A stretch of DNA of 64,000 nt from the NCBI GenBank assembly GCA_045130275.1, contig JBGUPL010000081.1:62001-126000 (forward strand), read 5' to 3'. The DNA comes from F23-D06 sp045130275 (GTDB lineage Bacteria > Bacteroidota > Bacteroidia > Bacteroidales > WCHB1-69). The notes under the pieces are model-generated. The model worked only from the letters and a program-made list of their open reading frames with translations, was not told where the DNA came from and ran no database searches. Below, one piece after another: positions 24,932 to 33,371 of the stretch (positions are counted from its first letter, which is position 1; every line of letters starts with the position of its first letter). The translations under genes and the position numbers were made by a program.

Positions 24932-25756
24932 ATGTTTTTAAAAGACGCTTTTCTTGAACAGCCTCGTAGAAACAGGACGCACGAAGCGCAAGTAACTTCA
25001 CACAAATGCAGCGCAGTGTGGGGTGTGCTGTTGATCTTCACGCTTCTCTGTGGTACCGCCTGTAACTCATCCTCTAAAGACCAAAAGTCCCAAATCGAAA
25101 CAACGGATACCCTCGATGAAACTCCGGTACCTGTCCCGCCCAAATACACCGAGATGGAGCAGAAACTTCTTGACTTCGGCTTGGTGGACATTGCCGAGGT
25201 CGATTCCACCATCGGGGTATTCATCGTCTATGCCACGCCGGACAATTTCCTCGGACACGTCTTGTATCCTGAAATCCACCATGCTTTCGCCATCCCTGCA
25301 ATGGCGCAGAAACTTGTCAAGGCGCAGCAACGTTTGAAAGCGATTCGTCCCGATTTATCGCTGCTCATCTACGATGCCGCCCGTCCGCTCAGTGTCCAGC
25401 GCGAAATGTGGGAATCGGTCAAAGGGACGCCCAACATTTCGTTTGTTGCCAACCCTGCAAAGGGTAGGGGAATGCACAACTACGGTGCTGCGGTTGATAT
25501 CACCATCATGGACAGTACGGGCACGCCGCTACCGATGGGATCAAAGCACGATTATTTCGGTCCCGAGGCGCGTATTGACCATGAGGCGGATTTGGTTGCC
25601 AACGGGTTGATAACCAAAGCGGAACTGGAGAACCGCAAACTGCTGCGCCGCGTGATGACGGAAAGCGGTTTCATCACGTGCGTGTCAGAGTGGTGGCATT
25701 TCAACCACATTCCTTCCATCCGGGCGAAGTCTGAATTGAAAATCATTGATTTCTAG
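24932..25756 (+). CDS. D-alanyl-D-alanine dipeptidase, VanX-like (M15D), exported
   Basis: The 274-residue protein contains LLIYDAARPLSVQREMW, the zinc motif MHNYGAAVDI (about 181-190, matching SxHxxGxAxD) and the ending EWWHFNH (about 252-258) that supplies the catalytic glutamate and last zinc ligand. These are the VanX residues, so it should cleave D-Ala-D-Ala or related murein dipeptides. The N-terminus has a long charged stretch before a hydrophobic segment ending LLCGTAC, which could be a lipoprotein signal though the lipobox is weak (G at -3). No alternative start was convincing. A bidirectional terminator follows. An exported enzyme suggests scavenging rather than vancomycin resistance. 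Confidence 0.87.
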   Translation: MFLKDAFLEQPRRNRTHEAQVTSHKCSAVWGVLLIFTLLCGTACNSSSKDQKSQIETTDTLDETPVPVPPKYTEMEQKLLDFGLVDIAEVDSTIGVFIVYATPDNFLGHVLYPEIHHAFAIPAMAQKLVKAQQRLKAIRPDLSLLIYDAARPLSVQREMWESVKGTPNISFVANPAKGRGMHNYGAAVDITIMDSTGTPLPMGSKHDYFGPEARIDHEADLVANGLITKAELENRKLLRRVMTESGFITCVSEWWHFNHIPSIRAKSELKIIDF

Positions 25757-25760
25757 ATAA

Positions 25761-25791
25761 AAAAACACCTGCGAAACCGCAGGTGTTTTTT
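25761..25791. terminator. Bidirectional terminator between the dipeptidase and tRNA-Ala
   Basis: CACCTGCG (25766-25773), loop AAAC, and CGCAGGTG (25778-25785) form an eight-pair stem flanked by A residues on the left and T residues on the right, so it can end both the plus-strand dipeptidase and the minus-strand tRNA transcript. Confidence 0.9.
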
Positions 25792-25794
25792 CTG

Positions 25795-25868
25795 TGGAGC
25801 GTATGAGAATCGAACTCACGACCTCTTGACTGCCAGTCAAACGCTCTAGCCAACTGAGCTAACGCCCC
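25795..25868 (-). tRNA. tRNA-Ala (anticodon GGC)
   Basis: A 74-base minus-strand cloverleaf begins GGGGCGTTAGCTCAGTTGG and ends ACGCTCCA. The acceptor stem has the G3-T70 pair that marks alanine tRNAs, the anticodon loop is CTGGCAG, and the T arm contains GAGTTCGATTCTC. CCA is not encoded. The promoter at 25887-25894 is almost the same as that of tRNA-Gly. Confidence 0.95.
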
Positions 25869-25886
25869 ATCGTTTGAAATCGGCGG

Positions 25887-25894
25887 CAAAGATA
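25887..25894 (-). promoter_or_regulatory. -7 promoter element for tRNA-Ala
   Basis: The minus strand reads TATCTTTG then CCGCCGATTTCAA; a run of A and GTG precede it. About 35 bases around it match the tRNA-Gly upstream region with only a few changes. Confidence 0.75.
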
Positions 25895-25957
25895 CACTTT
25901 TTTTCGATATGCGATGTGTTTTTCTTTGGCTTTTGGTTTTTAGCTTTTGGATTTTAG

Positions 25958-26680
25958 CTAACATATTGTGAGATATGGATTTACAAGCTCCAAATACGCT
26001 TTTGTGTAATGCAATTCCGAATCTCGGATATCGAGATAGTTTTCTTTTTCCGGAAAAATATTGCGACAATATTCGCGCACCACACGGAAAATTGGCTTGC
26101 TCGTGGTGGGGCGTATGTATATTGATTTCCGACAATGCCATTTCCCGATGGTGTATCGGTGGAATTCTTCCATCTCCGTCGGGGGGAGGATTAGCGCAAA
26201 ACGTCCATCTGGTGACAATAGTTTTTCAACCCCGTCCGCCAGTTCCTGGAACGAAAGCTGCCCGTCGCCATGTTTGCTCTGTAACTTGCTTTTATCCTGG
26301 GGCTTAAGGTCTCCATGAAAATAGGGAGGATTACTTACTATGAGATCAAAACGGCATGCATTATCTTGATTTGCAAAGTCTTGCAGACTGATTTTCTCAA
26401 AATGGAGACTGCTGTTTGGGAGCAAAGGGAATCGGGCGGCATTTTCGCAAGCCTCCGCGATGGAGTCTGCATCCACATCAATTCCTACAATATTCGGAAT
26501 AGTCTGATTTTCTGAAAGTTTCTGCGCCAGACAAAAAGCAATGACTCCGCAGCCGCAGCCAATGTCCAGCACTGTCTGAGCGGAATTCACCTGCGTGAGA
26601 GCAGCCAACAGCACAGCGTCAGTCCCGATTTTCAGAGTACTACGCTCGTGCGCTAAGTCAAACTGCTTGAAATGAAACAT
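25958..26680 (-). CDS. tRNA1(Val) A37 N6-methyltransferase, TrmN6/YfiC-like
   Basis: The 240-residue protein begins MFHFKQFDLAHERSTLKIGTDAVLLAAL (residues 1-28), has the SAM-binding motif VLDIGCGCGVIAFCLA (about 37-52) and the N6-adenine motif NPPYF (about 114-118). This matches TrmN6, which methylates A37 next to the tRNA anticodon. The ATG at 26680 fits the conserved start; the in-frame sequence before it is an intergenic word repeat. The TAG stop lies in another such word (GTTAGCTAAAATCC). manA is upstream on the same strand, 51 bases away. Confidence 0.9.
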   Translation of the reverse strand: MFHFKQFDLAHERSTLKIGTDAVLLAALTQVNSAQTVLDIGCGCGVIAFCLAQKLSENQTIPNIVGIDVDADSIAEACENAARFPLLPNSSLHFEKISLQDFANQDNACRFDLIVSNPPYFHGDLKPQDKSKLQSKHGDGQLSFQELADGVEKLLSPDGRFALILPPTEMEEFHRYTIGKWHCRKSIYIRPTTSKPIFRVVREYCRNIFPEKENYLDIRDSELHYTKAYLELVNPYLTIC

Positions 26681-26731
26681 TTTCTGGCTGTTAGCTTTTA
26701 GCTGTTGGCCAATAGCCAATGGCTGTGATGG

Positions 26732-27715
26732 TTATGAACAATAAACCTCTAACAATTTCGCTTTTGGATCGGGGATGATTTGCAGCTGGTCGATTTCGGC
26801 GGGAACCAGCACTACTTCGCCGGTCTCCAACCGCTCCTTGAACGAGTCTGAAACCAAAAACACGCTGCCTCCCAGACAGATATAGATGACAAAAGAATCG
26901 AGATTCACAAATGATTTCTGTACCTGCATGTCCATTTCCAGCAGGTTGGTGTTGAAATAAGGCGAATGCACGAGCGTCACGGTTTTGTTCATCTCGTGCT
27001 CGTAATGTACTTGGAAATCAGATAGATTTTGTTCGGAATGGATGGCATCGAAGGCCTCTTCGGTATGCAATTCCCGGCTGTTGCCTTGGTCATCTACGCG
27101 GTTCCAGTCGTAGATGCGGAAGGTGATGTCTGAGGGTTGCTGGATTTCGGCGAGTAATACTCCCTTACCGATTGCGTGTACCGTACCTGCGGGGATCATG
27201 AAGGTGTCGCCAGGTTTTACAGGATAGAACTTGAGATACTTTTCCAAAGTACCGTTCTCCACGGCATCCAGGTACTGCTGTGCAGTAATTTTCTGATTGA
27301 AACCGACATACAAGCCTGCTCCTTCGTCCGCTTGGATCACATGCCACATCTCGGTCTTGCCGTTCTGCCCGTAGTGTTCCTGCGCGAAATCGTCATCAGG
27401 GTGCACTTGCACGGAGAGGTTGTCCTGCGCGTCGATGAACTTGATGAGCAACGGGAACCCCAGTCCGTACTTTTCGTAGTTTTTCTCTCCGACGAGGTCG
27501 GTGAGGTAGATTTCCATCAGTTCGTTGAGGTTGTTTTCAGCGAGAAAACCGTTGGCCACCACGGATTCGTCATCGACAATGCCGGAGACCTCCCAGCTTT
27601 CGCCGCAGTTTTTCAGCGGGCTGATTTTGTGTTTCAGAATAGTTTCGATTTTGTTGCCGCCCCAGATTTTCTCTTTCAAGACGGGCGTGAATTTCAGAGG
27701 ATATAACGTTGCCAT
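26732..27715 (-). CDS. manA: Mannose-6-phosphate isomerase, type I
   Basis: The 327-residue protein opens YPLKFTPVLKEKIWGGNKI and shows the zinc ligands in QVHPDDDFA (about 100-108), KTEMWHVI and GTVHAIGKGVLLAEIQQPSD (about 178-197). It interconverts mannose 6-phosphate and fructose 6-phosphate, feeding GDP-mannose and fucose synthesis or mannose use. It starts four bases after the stop of the upstream conserved hypothetical gene (27720), so they form an operon, perhaps with trmN6. Length fits the short bacterial class. Confidence 0.92.
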   Translation of the reverse strand: MATLYPLKFTPVLKEKIWGGNKIETILKHKISPLKNCGESWEVSGIVDDESVVANGFLAENNLNELMEIYLTDLVGEKNYEKYGLGFPLLIKFIDAQDNLSVQVHPDDDFAQEHYGQNGKTEMWHVIQADEGAGLYVGFNQKITAQQYLDAVENGTLEKYLKFYPVKPGDTFMIPAGTVHAIGKGVLLAEIQQPSDITFRIYDWNRVDDQGNSRELHTEEAFDAIHSEQNLSDFQVHYEHEMNKTVTLVHSPYFNTNLLEMDMQVQKSFVNLDSFVIYICLGGSVFLVSDSFKERLETGEVVLVPAEIDQLQIIPDPKAKLLEVYCS

Positions 27716-27719
27716 ATCT

Positions 27720-28676
27720 TTATTGAACGGAATAGTAGTTTCGGTTTTTATGCTGGTAGTCGGGCCGCACCTTGTCAGGGTTGGAGCCGCGCACGTTTTT
27801 CAGGAATACCCATTTGCCGTCCTCTTCGATAAACCCTTGATTCAGACTGGATTCCGGCACCATATAGGCGGGTATGTTCTTCATGGACTCGTCCATCGGG
27901 ATCAGCTCCTCGAAGATAATCATGTCGCAACGCAACCGTTTGTAATCGAAATCGTGCGTTTTGGGGTTATATTTGCCGGTACTGACGAGGTACTCCTGGT
28001 TTTCGTAATTGAGATACATGGTGGCGTTCTTGGAGTATTCGAAAATGACCCGCGCCACCTTTTCGGTGTAGTTTTTGAAAACACGCCCGCCGAAAATCGG
28101 GGTCATGTCCTTGTTGAAATGCAGAATCTCAATCAGTTTCTGATTGGTGAACATGTCATTGCCGTTCCAACCGAGCAGCGTGTAGTAGGTGGTGCTCTTG
28201 TCCTTCACGGGGATCAATTTGTAATAGACAGCGCCGTACCAACGGTTGTGGTTGCCTACTTGCGTTTTCGGATAATCTATGTTCAAGCGTTTGTCGTACA
28301 GCGGGTAGAGAACATATTTTTTTCGTGCATCGTTATAGACGTGGATGAAGCCGAAATTCTCAATGTCATAGTTGTTCTTGATGACATACCACGTGAATAT
28401 CTTGAAAACGTTGTCTGGCGAAGCCAGCACGCTGAAATTTTTGACGGAATCCCAAGTGAACTTGAAAGCGTCGGGCATTTGCAGAACCTCCTCCAAAAGG
28501 GTCATAAAATCCTCGTTGAGGGCAAGGCGTGCGGTCTCGTCGGATTCAGCCATCACCTGGTCGCGCAAGTGGCAGAGGCTGTCTTCCCACATACGGAAAT
28601 CGGCCTTCTTTTGGGGGAAAGCCGTTGTTCCGCAGAACAGGATTATCGCCAATATGACAGAAACGCGCTTGAGCAT
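27720..28676 (-). CDS. Conserved exported protein of unknown function
   Basis: This 318-residue protein has a signal peptide (MLKRVSVILAIILFCGTTAFPQ, 22 residues) and no recognised domain. The middle is rich in aromatic strands (FGFIHVYNDARKKYVLYPLYD, NRWYGAVYYKLIPV, STTYYTLLGWNGNDMFTNQKLIEILHF) that suggest a beta-rich periplasmic fold; a late KRLRCDMIIFEELIPMDES segment and FIEEDGKWVFLKNVRGSNPD look like further strands. It is translationally close to manA and has its own TATTTTTG promoter divergent from the CLC gene. I do not recognise the family with certainty. Confidence 0.75.
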   Translation of the reverse strand: MLKRVSVILAIILFCGTTAFPQKKADFRMWEDSLCHLRDQVMAESDETARLALNEDFMTLLEEVLQMPDAFKFTWDSVKNFSVLASPDNVFKIFTWYVIKNNYDIENFGFIHVYNDARKKYVLYPLYDKRLNIDYPKTQVGNHNRWYGAVYYKLIPVKDKSTTYYTLLGWNGNDMFTNQKLIEILHFNKDMTPIFGGRVFKNYTEKVARVIFEYSKNATMYLNYENQEYLVSTGKYNPKTHDFDYKRLRCDMIIFEELIPMDESMKNIPAYMVPESSLNQGFIEEDGKWVFLKNVRGSNPDKVRPDYQHKNRNYYSVQ

Positions 28677-28690
28677 CTGAATACAAACGG

Positions 28691-28698
28691 CAAAAATA
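28691..28698 (-). promoter_or_regulatory. -7 promoter element for the hypothetical-manA operon
   Basis: The minus strand reads TATTTTTG then CCGTTTG, 14 bases before the ATG at 28676. Confidence 0.6.
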
Positions 28699-28729
28699 CA
28701 AAATATATTGCACCATATCGAAAATTATG

Positions 28730-28737
28730 TACATTTG
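28730..28737 (+). promoter_or_regulatory. -7 promoter element for the CLC gene
   Basis: TACATTTG followed by CCGCTTTGAG lies 18 bases before the ATG at 28756, divergent from the promoter at 28691-28698. Confidence 0.6.
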
Positions 28738-28755
28738 CCGCTTTGAGTTTTCGGT

Positions 28756-30543
28756 ATGAAAAACAGAAGGTTTCTATATTTCATTGCGCGGTGCAGGCGG
28801 TTCTTCAAGCGGCACTTCCAGGACAAGACTATGGTGCTGATTCTCAGCGTGGTAATTGGCATGCTGGGAGCCGCTGCGGCCATTATCATCAAGAACTTGC
28901 TGCACTTCACCACACGGCTGCTGAGCGAAGCATTCCCTGTGGCCGATGTCAACTATCTCTACCTGATCTTCCCGCCCATCGGCATTTTCCTGACGCTCCT
29001 GTTCGTGCGACGTGTGGTGCGCGACAACCTCAGCCACGGCGTGAGCATCGTGCTGAAGTCCATCTGCAAGAGCGATGGCATGTTACGGTTTCACAACGTC
29101 TATTCCTCCATGGTGGCGAGTGCCATCACCGTCGGGTTCGGCGGTTCCGTGGGATTGGAGGCGCCCATCGTGCTTACCGGTAGCGCCATCGGTTCGAACG
29201 TGGCGCGCTTTTTCCACCTCAACACGAAACAGACTACGCTGTTGCTGGCATGCGGCTCTACGGCTGCCATGGCGGCTATTTTCAAGGCGCCTATTGCGGC
29301 GCTAGTCTTCACCTTCGAGGTGCTGATGCTTGACCTCACCGGCAGCGCGATTCTGCCACTCTTGCTCTCTGCTGCTACGGGAACGGTGATGTCCGTCCTT
29401 TTTCTGGGTCAAGACGTGATGTTCACTATTGACGCGACACAGGGATTTTCAGTAGGCAACATTCCCTTCTACATTATTTTGGGCGCACTCTGCGGCTTTG
29501 TTTCCGTCTATTTCCTGCGCATGTCCCGCTGGATTGAGAAACAGATGCGACGGATAAAGAAAATCTATGTGCGCGCCCTGATCGGCTCGCTGGCCCTCTG
29601 CCTGCTCATCTACCTCTTTCCCGCATTCTACGGTGAAGGTTACAACAACATCAACGACCTTCTGCACGGCGAATGGATTTCCGTCTTCAACAATTCCCCA
29701 CTTCTGGAACTGATGGGCCACGAAGGACTGTTGGTGTTGGCCATCATCGGCATCATCCTGATGAAAGTCTTCGCAACCACGTTCACCACGACGGCCGGCG
29801 GCGTGGGCGGCGTGTTCGCTCCGACGCTCTTCATCGGCGCGTTTGTTGGCTTCCTGGTCGCGCATGTGGCGCAGGTCTTCCTCCACGTCGATCTGCCCTA
29901 CGTCAACTTCATCCTCGCGGGCATGGCCGGTGTCATGACCGGCGTCATGCAGGCCCCGCTCACGGCCATGTTCCTCATCGCCGAATCCTCAACGGGTTAC
30001 ACGCTGCTGATTCCGCTGATGGTCACCGCCGCTTGCTCCTACCTCTGCGTCAACCCGTTCGAAAAATATTCCGTCTATACCCAACCGTTGGCCGAGAAGG
30101 ATAACCTCCGCACCCACAACAAAGACAAATACGCGCTCCGCAAACTGCCGTGGCATCAAACCATCGACACCAACATCCTCACCGTTCCCGTGCACAGCAC
30201 CCTGCGCACCTATACCGACATCATCGCTCAATGCAAGCGCAACCTCTTTGTGGTCATCGACGAAAACAACCTCTTCTCGGGTCTCTTAGTGATGGATGAC
30301 CACCGCGACGTCATCTTCAAGCAGGAACTCTACGACAAAGTGCATGTCGAGGACCTGATGATTGAGCCGGAAGAGTTTATCTACGATGACGACACGGCCG
30401 CTATCGTTTTAGAGAAGTTCAAACGCACCGGTAACTTCAACATGCCCGTCATCACCCGCGACCGCAAATACATCGGATTCGTCTCTAAAGCCAAGTTCTT
30501 GTCGGAATATCAGACGTTTATTGCGGATAATTCGGAAGACTGA
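28756..30543 (+). CDS. CLC-type chloride channel/antiporter with CBS domains
   Basis: The 595-residue protein has the CLC membrane core (about 25-445) with the selectivity motif GFGGSVGLEAPIV (about 129-141; the usual GREGP is here GLEAP) and the later GGVGGVFAPTLFIGAFVG (GxFxP type). The C-terminal region (about 470-590; DTNILTVPVHSTLRTYTDII, RDRKYIGFVSKAKFLSEYQ) is a CBS pair, which binds nucleotides and gates the channel. It moves chloride or similar anions, possibly in exchange for protons. It stands alone on its strand, with repeat words after its stop. Confidence 0.92.
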   Translation: MKNRRFLYFIARCRRFFKRHFQDKTMVLILSVVIGMLGAAAAIIIKNLLHFTTRLLSEAFPVADVNYLYLIFPPIGIFLTLLFVRRVVRDNLSHGVSIVLKSICKSDGMLRFHNVYSSMVASAITVGFGGSVGLEAPIVLTGSAIGSNVARFFHLNTKQTTLLLACGSTAAMAAIFKAPIAALVFTFEVLMLDLTGSAILPLLLSAATGTVMSVLFLGQDVMFTIDATQGFSVGNIPFYIILGALCGFVSVYFLRMSRWIEKQMRRIKKIYVRALIGSLALCLLIYLFPAFYGEGYNNINDLLHGEWISVFNNSPLLELMGHEGLLVLAIIGIILMKVFATTFTTTAGGVGGVFAPTLFIGAFVGFLVAHVAQVFLHVDLPYVNFILAGMAGVMTGVMQAPLTAMFLIAESSTGYTLLIPLMVTAACSYLCVNPFEKYSVYTQPLAEKDNLRTHNKDKYALRKLPWHQTIDTNILTVPVHSTLRTYTDIIAQCKRNLFVVIDENNLFSGLLVMDDHRDVIFKQELYDKVHVEDLMIEPEEFIYDDDTAAIVLEKFKRTGNFNMPVITRDRKYIGFVSKAKFLSEYQTFIADNSED

Positions 30544-30587
30544 TTTGGCCATTGGCTATTAGCTGTTGGCTGTTTATTCTGACTATT

Positions 30588-30623
30588 GAACCCCTTAACC
30601 TTTAACCCTTAACCTTTAACCTT
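30588..30623. repeat. TTTAACCC / CCTTAACC word array before rfbC
   Basis: Five successive units of six to eight bases (CCTTAACC, TTTAACCC, TTAACC, TTTAACC, TTTA) run up to five bases before the rfbC ATG. A block of the TTGGC/TTAGC word family (30544-30575) precedes it. No promoter element is visible here. Confidence 0.75.
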
Positions 30624-30627
30624 TATA

Positions 30628-31176
30628 ATGGAAATAATCAAAACAAACATAGACGGATTGTTAATCATCGAGCCGACGGTTTTCAAGGATGACCGCGGGT
30701 ATTTTTTCGAGAGTTATAACGAGCAACGGTTCAAAGAGTTGGGCGTTTTGGACGATTTTGTGCAGGATAACCAGTCGTGTTCGCAGAAAGGAGTGGTGCG
30801 CGGGTTGCATTTCCAGAAGCCGCCCTACGCGCAGGCCAAGTTGGTGCGGGTGCTGCGCGGCGCGGTCATCGATTTCGCTGTGGATATCCGCAAGGGCAGC
30901 CCGACTTACGGAAAATACGAGAGTGTGTTGCTCACCGCCGAGAATTTCCGCCAGTTCTACTTGCCCGCCGGCTTCGCGCACGGTTTCGCCGCCTTGGAGG
31001 ACGACACCGTCTTCGCCTACAAGTGCTCCAACTTCTACAACAAAGCCTCTGAAGGCTGTATCTTGTTCAACGACAAGGATTTGAACATCGACTGGCAGGT
31101 GGAGAATCCGATCACGTCGGAGAAGGACTTGCTGGGCGAGGCGTTTGCAGATTTCGTGTCGCCGTTCGAATACTAA
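30628..31176 (+). CDS. rfbC: dTDP-4-dehydrorhamnose 3,5-epimerase
   Basis: The 182-residue protein has the RmlC cupin pattern: GLLIIEPTVFKDDRGYFFESYN, DNQSCSQKGVVRGLHFQKPPYAQAKLVRVLRG (the histidine of GLHFQ is the catalytic base), and YLPAGFAHGFAALED. It makes dTDP-4-dehydro-L-rhamnose in the dTDP-rhamnose pathway for surface polysaccharide. The rfbA, rfbB and rfbD partners are not adjacent, so it is an isolated copy. The spacer upstream is made of repeat words and shows no clear promoter. Confidence 0.94.
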   Translation: MEIIKTNIDGLLIIEPTVFKDDRGYFFESYNEQRFKELGVLDDFVQDNQSCSQKGVVRGLHFQKPPYAQAKLVRVLRGAVIDFAVDIRKGSPTYGKYESVLLTAENFRQFYLPAGFAHGFAALEDDTVFAYKCSNFYNKASEGCILFNDKDLNIDWQVENPITSEKDLLGEAFADFVSPFEY

Positions 31177-31182
31177 ATTCCG

Positions 31183-31190
31183 TATCTTTG
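31183..31190 (+). promoter_or_regulatory. -7 promoter element for the GH97 gene
   Basis: TATCTTTG followed by CCGCCCAAATC, 19 bases before the ATG at 31210. It begins six bases after the rfbC stop. Confidence 0.7.
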
Positions 31191-31209
31191 CCGCCCAAAT
31201 CCTGTCATT

Positions 31210-33249
31210 ATGAAAAAACATCTCCTCCTGATGCTGTTTTGCGGACTGTTCGCGACTATGTCTGCGCAAACCGAAACCCTCACTTCCCCCGACGGCAAAC
31301 TGATGGTGAAAATCGACGGCTCATCGGGACAATTGCGATATTCAGTCTATACGGCAGATAATCCTGTTCCGTTTTTGGAGCCCTCCGTCATCGGTCTGGA
31401 GATGGATGATTGCTCCGTTTTAGGTCGCAACCCGAAAGTGACAAAGAAAGAACGCAAGAGTGTCAACCAGGAGGTAAATACTCCATTTTATCGGAAAAGC
31501 AAAATCAAAGACCAATATAACGAACTGAAAATCAGTTTTAAGGGGAACTATCAAGTGATATTCCGCGCCTACAACTCCGGCGTGGCCTACCGTTTTATTA
31601 CCACATTCAAAGACTCCATCATTGTGCGGCACGAGACGGCGGAGTTCAATTTCTCAAATGATGAAAACAGAGCTCTTATCCCGTACGTCAACCGACAACC
31701 AGCCAAAAACGGTGACTTTTCCGAACAATTCTGCACCTCTTTTGAAAACACCTACGTGGATACGTTTCTCCGCGACATGGCTAACGACCGACTTGCTTTT
31801 CTGCCCATGTTGGTGAAGCAACGCTTTATGCCCCGCTGGGAAAGCAACCTGAAAATCTGGCGTACGCGCTTCGCCGTCATCACCGAGGCCGACCTGCACG
31901 ACTACCCCGGCATGTACCTCAAGCACACTGAGGGCAACTCGATGATCGGCTATTTCGCGCCGCTGCCGAAGACGTGGGAGCAAGGAGGACACAACAACCT
32001 GCAGTATGTGGTGAAAGAGCGTCACGACTACATCGCCAAGACCGCCGGCACAAGAAACTTCCCGTGGCGCGTCATCGCCATCACCACCGAGGATAAGGAT
32101 TTGGCAGACAACGACCTCGTCTATCTCCTCGCCGAACCTTCGAAAGTGGCTGACATTTCGTGGATTAAGCCCGGCAAGGTGGCATGGGACTGGTGGAACA
32201 ACTGGAACATCTGGGGTGTGGATTTCAAGGCGGGCATCAACAACGAGACCTACAAATACTACATCGATTTTGCCGCGGATAAGGGCATCGAGTACGTGAT
32301 TCTGGACGAAGGCTGGGCCGTAAACAAGCAGGCCGACCTTTTCCAAGTCGTACCCGAAATTGACTTGCCAATGCTGGTGAAATACGCTGAATCAAAGGGC
32401 GTTGGCATCGTGCTTTGGGCGGGTTACGCCGCCATGGACAAGGAGATGGAAAAGGTCTGCAAGCACTATTCCGAGATGGGCGTGAAGGGCTTCAAGGTCG
32501 ATTTCATGGACCGCGACGACCAGATTGTGGTCAACTTCTACGAGCGGATGGCCGCTATGGCTGCCAAATACCACCTCTTCATCGATTTCCACGGGGCGTA
32601 CAAGCCCACGGGACTGAGTCGCACCTACCCCAATGTGCTCAACTACGAGGGCGTGTTCGGGCTGGAGCAGTGCAAATGGGCCGACAGCAAAACCGATATG
32701 GTAAAGTATGAGGTCACGATTCCCTTCATCCGGATGCTCGCAGGTCCGATGGACTTCACGCAGGGCGCGATGCGCAACGGGGCCTACTGGTGCTACTTCC
32801 CCAGCTGGAACGAACCGATGAGCCAAGGCACGCGCTGCCGCCAATTGGCAGAGTACATGGTCTTTGATGCGCCCTTCGCGATGCTCTGCGACGCACCCAC
32901 GGCCTACATGCAGGAGCCTGAATGCACCGATTTCATCGCCAAGGTGCCCACCGTGTGGGACGAGACCCGCATATTAGACGGCAGGGTCGGAGAGTTTATC
33001 GTCTCCGCCAAGCGCAAAGGCGACACCTGGTACATCGGTGCCATCACCGATTGGAACGCCCGCACCGTCGAAATCGACCTCAAGGCCTTGGGCATCACCT
33101 CCGGCACGGTCACGATGTTCGTCGATGGTCCCAACGCCCACCGCAAAGGCGTTGACTATCAGAAGAAAACGGTAACCGTTCCCGCAGATGGCAAACTGAA
33201 AGTGGAGTTGGCTCCGGGCGGGGGAACCGCGATTGTAGTGAGGAGTTAG
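31210..33249 (+). CDS. Secreted GH97 glycoside hydrolase (alpha-glucosidase/alpha-galactosidase type)
   Basis: The 679-residue protein has a signal peptide (to MSAQ, residue 20), the GH97 N-terminal beta-sandwich (LTSPDGKLMVKID, FRAYNSGVAYRF), a barrel with WNNWNIWGVDF, VILDEGWAVNK (about 361-371), GFKVDFMDRDDQ (about 429-440) and DFHGAYKPTGLSRTYPN, and a C-terminal sandwich. GH97 enzymes release terminal alpha-linked glucose or galactose in the periplasm. The aspartate of KVDFMD is the residue I would test as a nucleophile of the retaining subgroup; substrate cannot be set from sequence alone. The TAG stop opens an AGTTAGC repeat word. Confidence 0.9.
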   Translation: MKKHLLLMLFCGLFATMSAQTETLTSPDGKLMVKIDGSSGQLRYSVYTADNPVPFLEPSVIGLEMDDCSVLGRNPKVTKKERKSVNQEVNTPFYRKSKIKDQYNELKISFKGNYQVIFRAYNSGVAYRFITTFKDSIIVRHETAEFNFSNDENRALIPYVNRQPAKNGDFSEQFCTSFENTYVDTFLRDMANDRLAFLPMLVKQRFMPRWESNLKIWRTRFAVITEADLHDYPGMYLKHTEGNSMIGYFAPLPKTWEQGGHNNLQYVVKERHDYIAKTAGTRNFPWRVIAITTEDKDLADNDLVYLLAEPSKVADISWIKPGKVAWDWWNNWNIWGVDFKAGINNETYKYYIDFAADKGIEYVILDEGWAVNKQADLFQVVPEIDLPMLVKYAESKGVGIVLWAGYAAMDKEMEKVCKHYSEMGVKGFKVDFMDRDDQIVVNFYERMAAMAAKYHLFIDFHGAYKPTGLSRTYPNVLNYEGVFGLEQCKWADSKTDMVKYEVTIPFIRMLAGPMDFTQGAMRNGAYWCYFPSWNEPMSQGTRCRQLAEYMVFDAPFAMLCDAPTAYMQEPECTDFIAKVPTVWDETRILDGRVGEFIVSAKRKGDTWYIGAITDWNARTVEIDLKALGITSGTVTMFVDGPNAHRKGVDYQKKTVTVPADGKLKVELAPGGGTAIVVRS

Positions 33250-33295
33250 CAGTTAGCAGTTAGTAGTTAAGGGGGTGAAAAAGCTGGAAAAATGC

Positions 33296-33303
33296 TATTT
33301 TTG
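33296..33303 (+). promoter_or_regulatory. -7 promoter element at the left edge of the islet
   Basis: TATTTTTG followed by CCACCTAAAAACAT, 20 bases before the ATG at 33324. Confidence 0.65.
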
Positions 33304-33323
33304 CCACCTAAAAACATACTTTT

Positions 33324-33371
33324 ATGCCAACGAATCCCGAATCAGACAAAAACGAGCTTGACGGCCGCACC
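33324..33371 (+). repeat. galM start cassette, left copy
   Basis: The first 48 bases of this gene match the first 48 bases of galM (36561-36608), with the last 23 (from AAACGAGC) identical. They encode MPTNPESDKNELDGRT here and MPTNPKSNPNELDGRT in galM. A third copy starts the pseudogene at 35664. Confidence 0.85.

Noticed and set aside
24932..25756. Vancomycin-resistance gene vanX
   Set aside because: The protein is exported and has no vanH, vanA or regulatory neighbours; a murein-peptide scavenging role is more likely.
27525..29183. A 552-codon open frame on the plus strand
   Set aside because: It runs antisense through manA and the exported hypothetical gene and then into the CLC gene out of frame; the composition is that of a mirror of real genes, and no start signal or domain supports it.
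30588..30623. Telomere-like TTTAACCC repeats
   Set aside because: The units are few, irregular and internal to the chromosome; they fit the general word-array pattern of spacers here.
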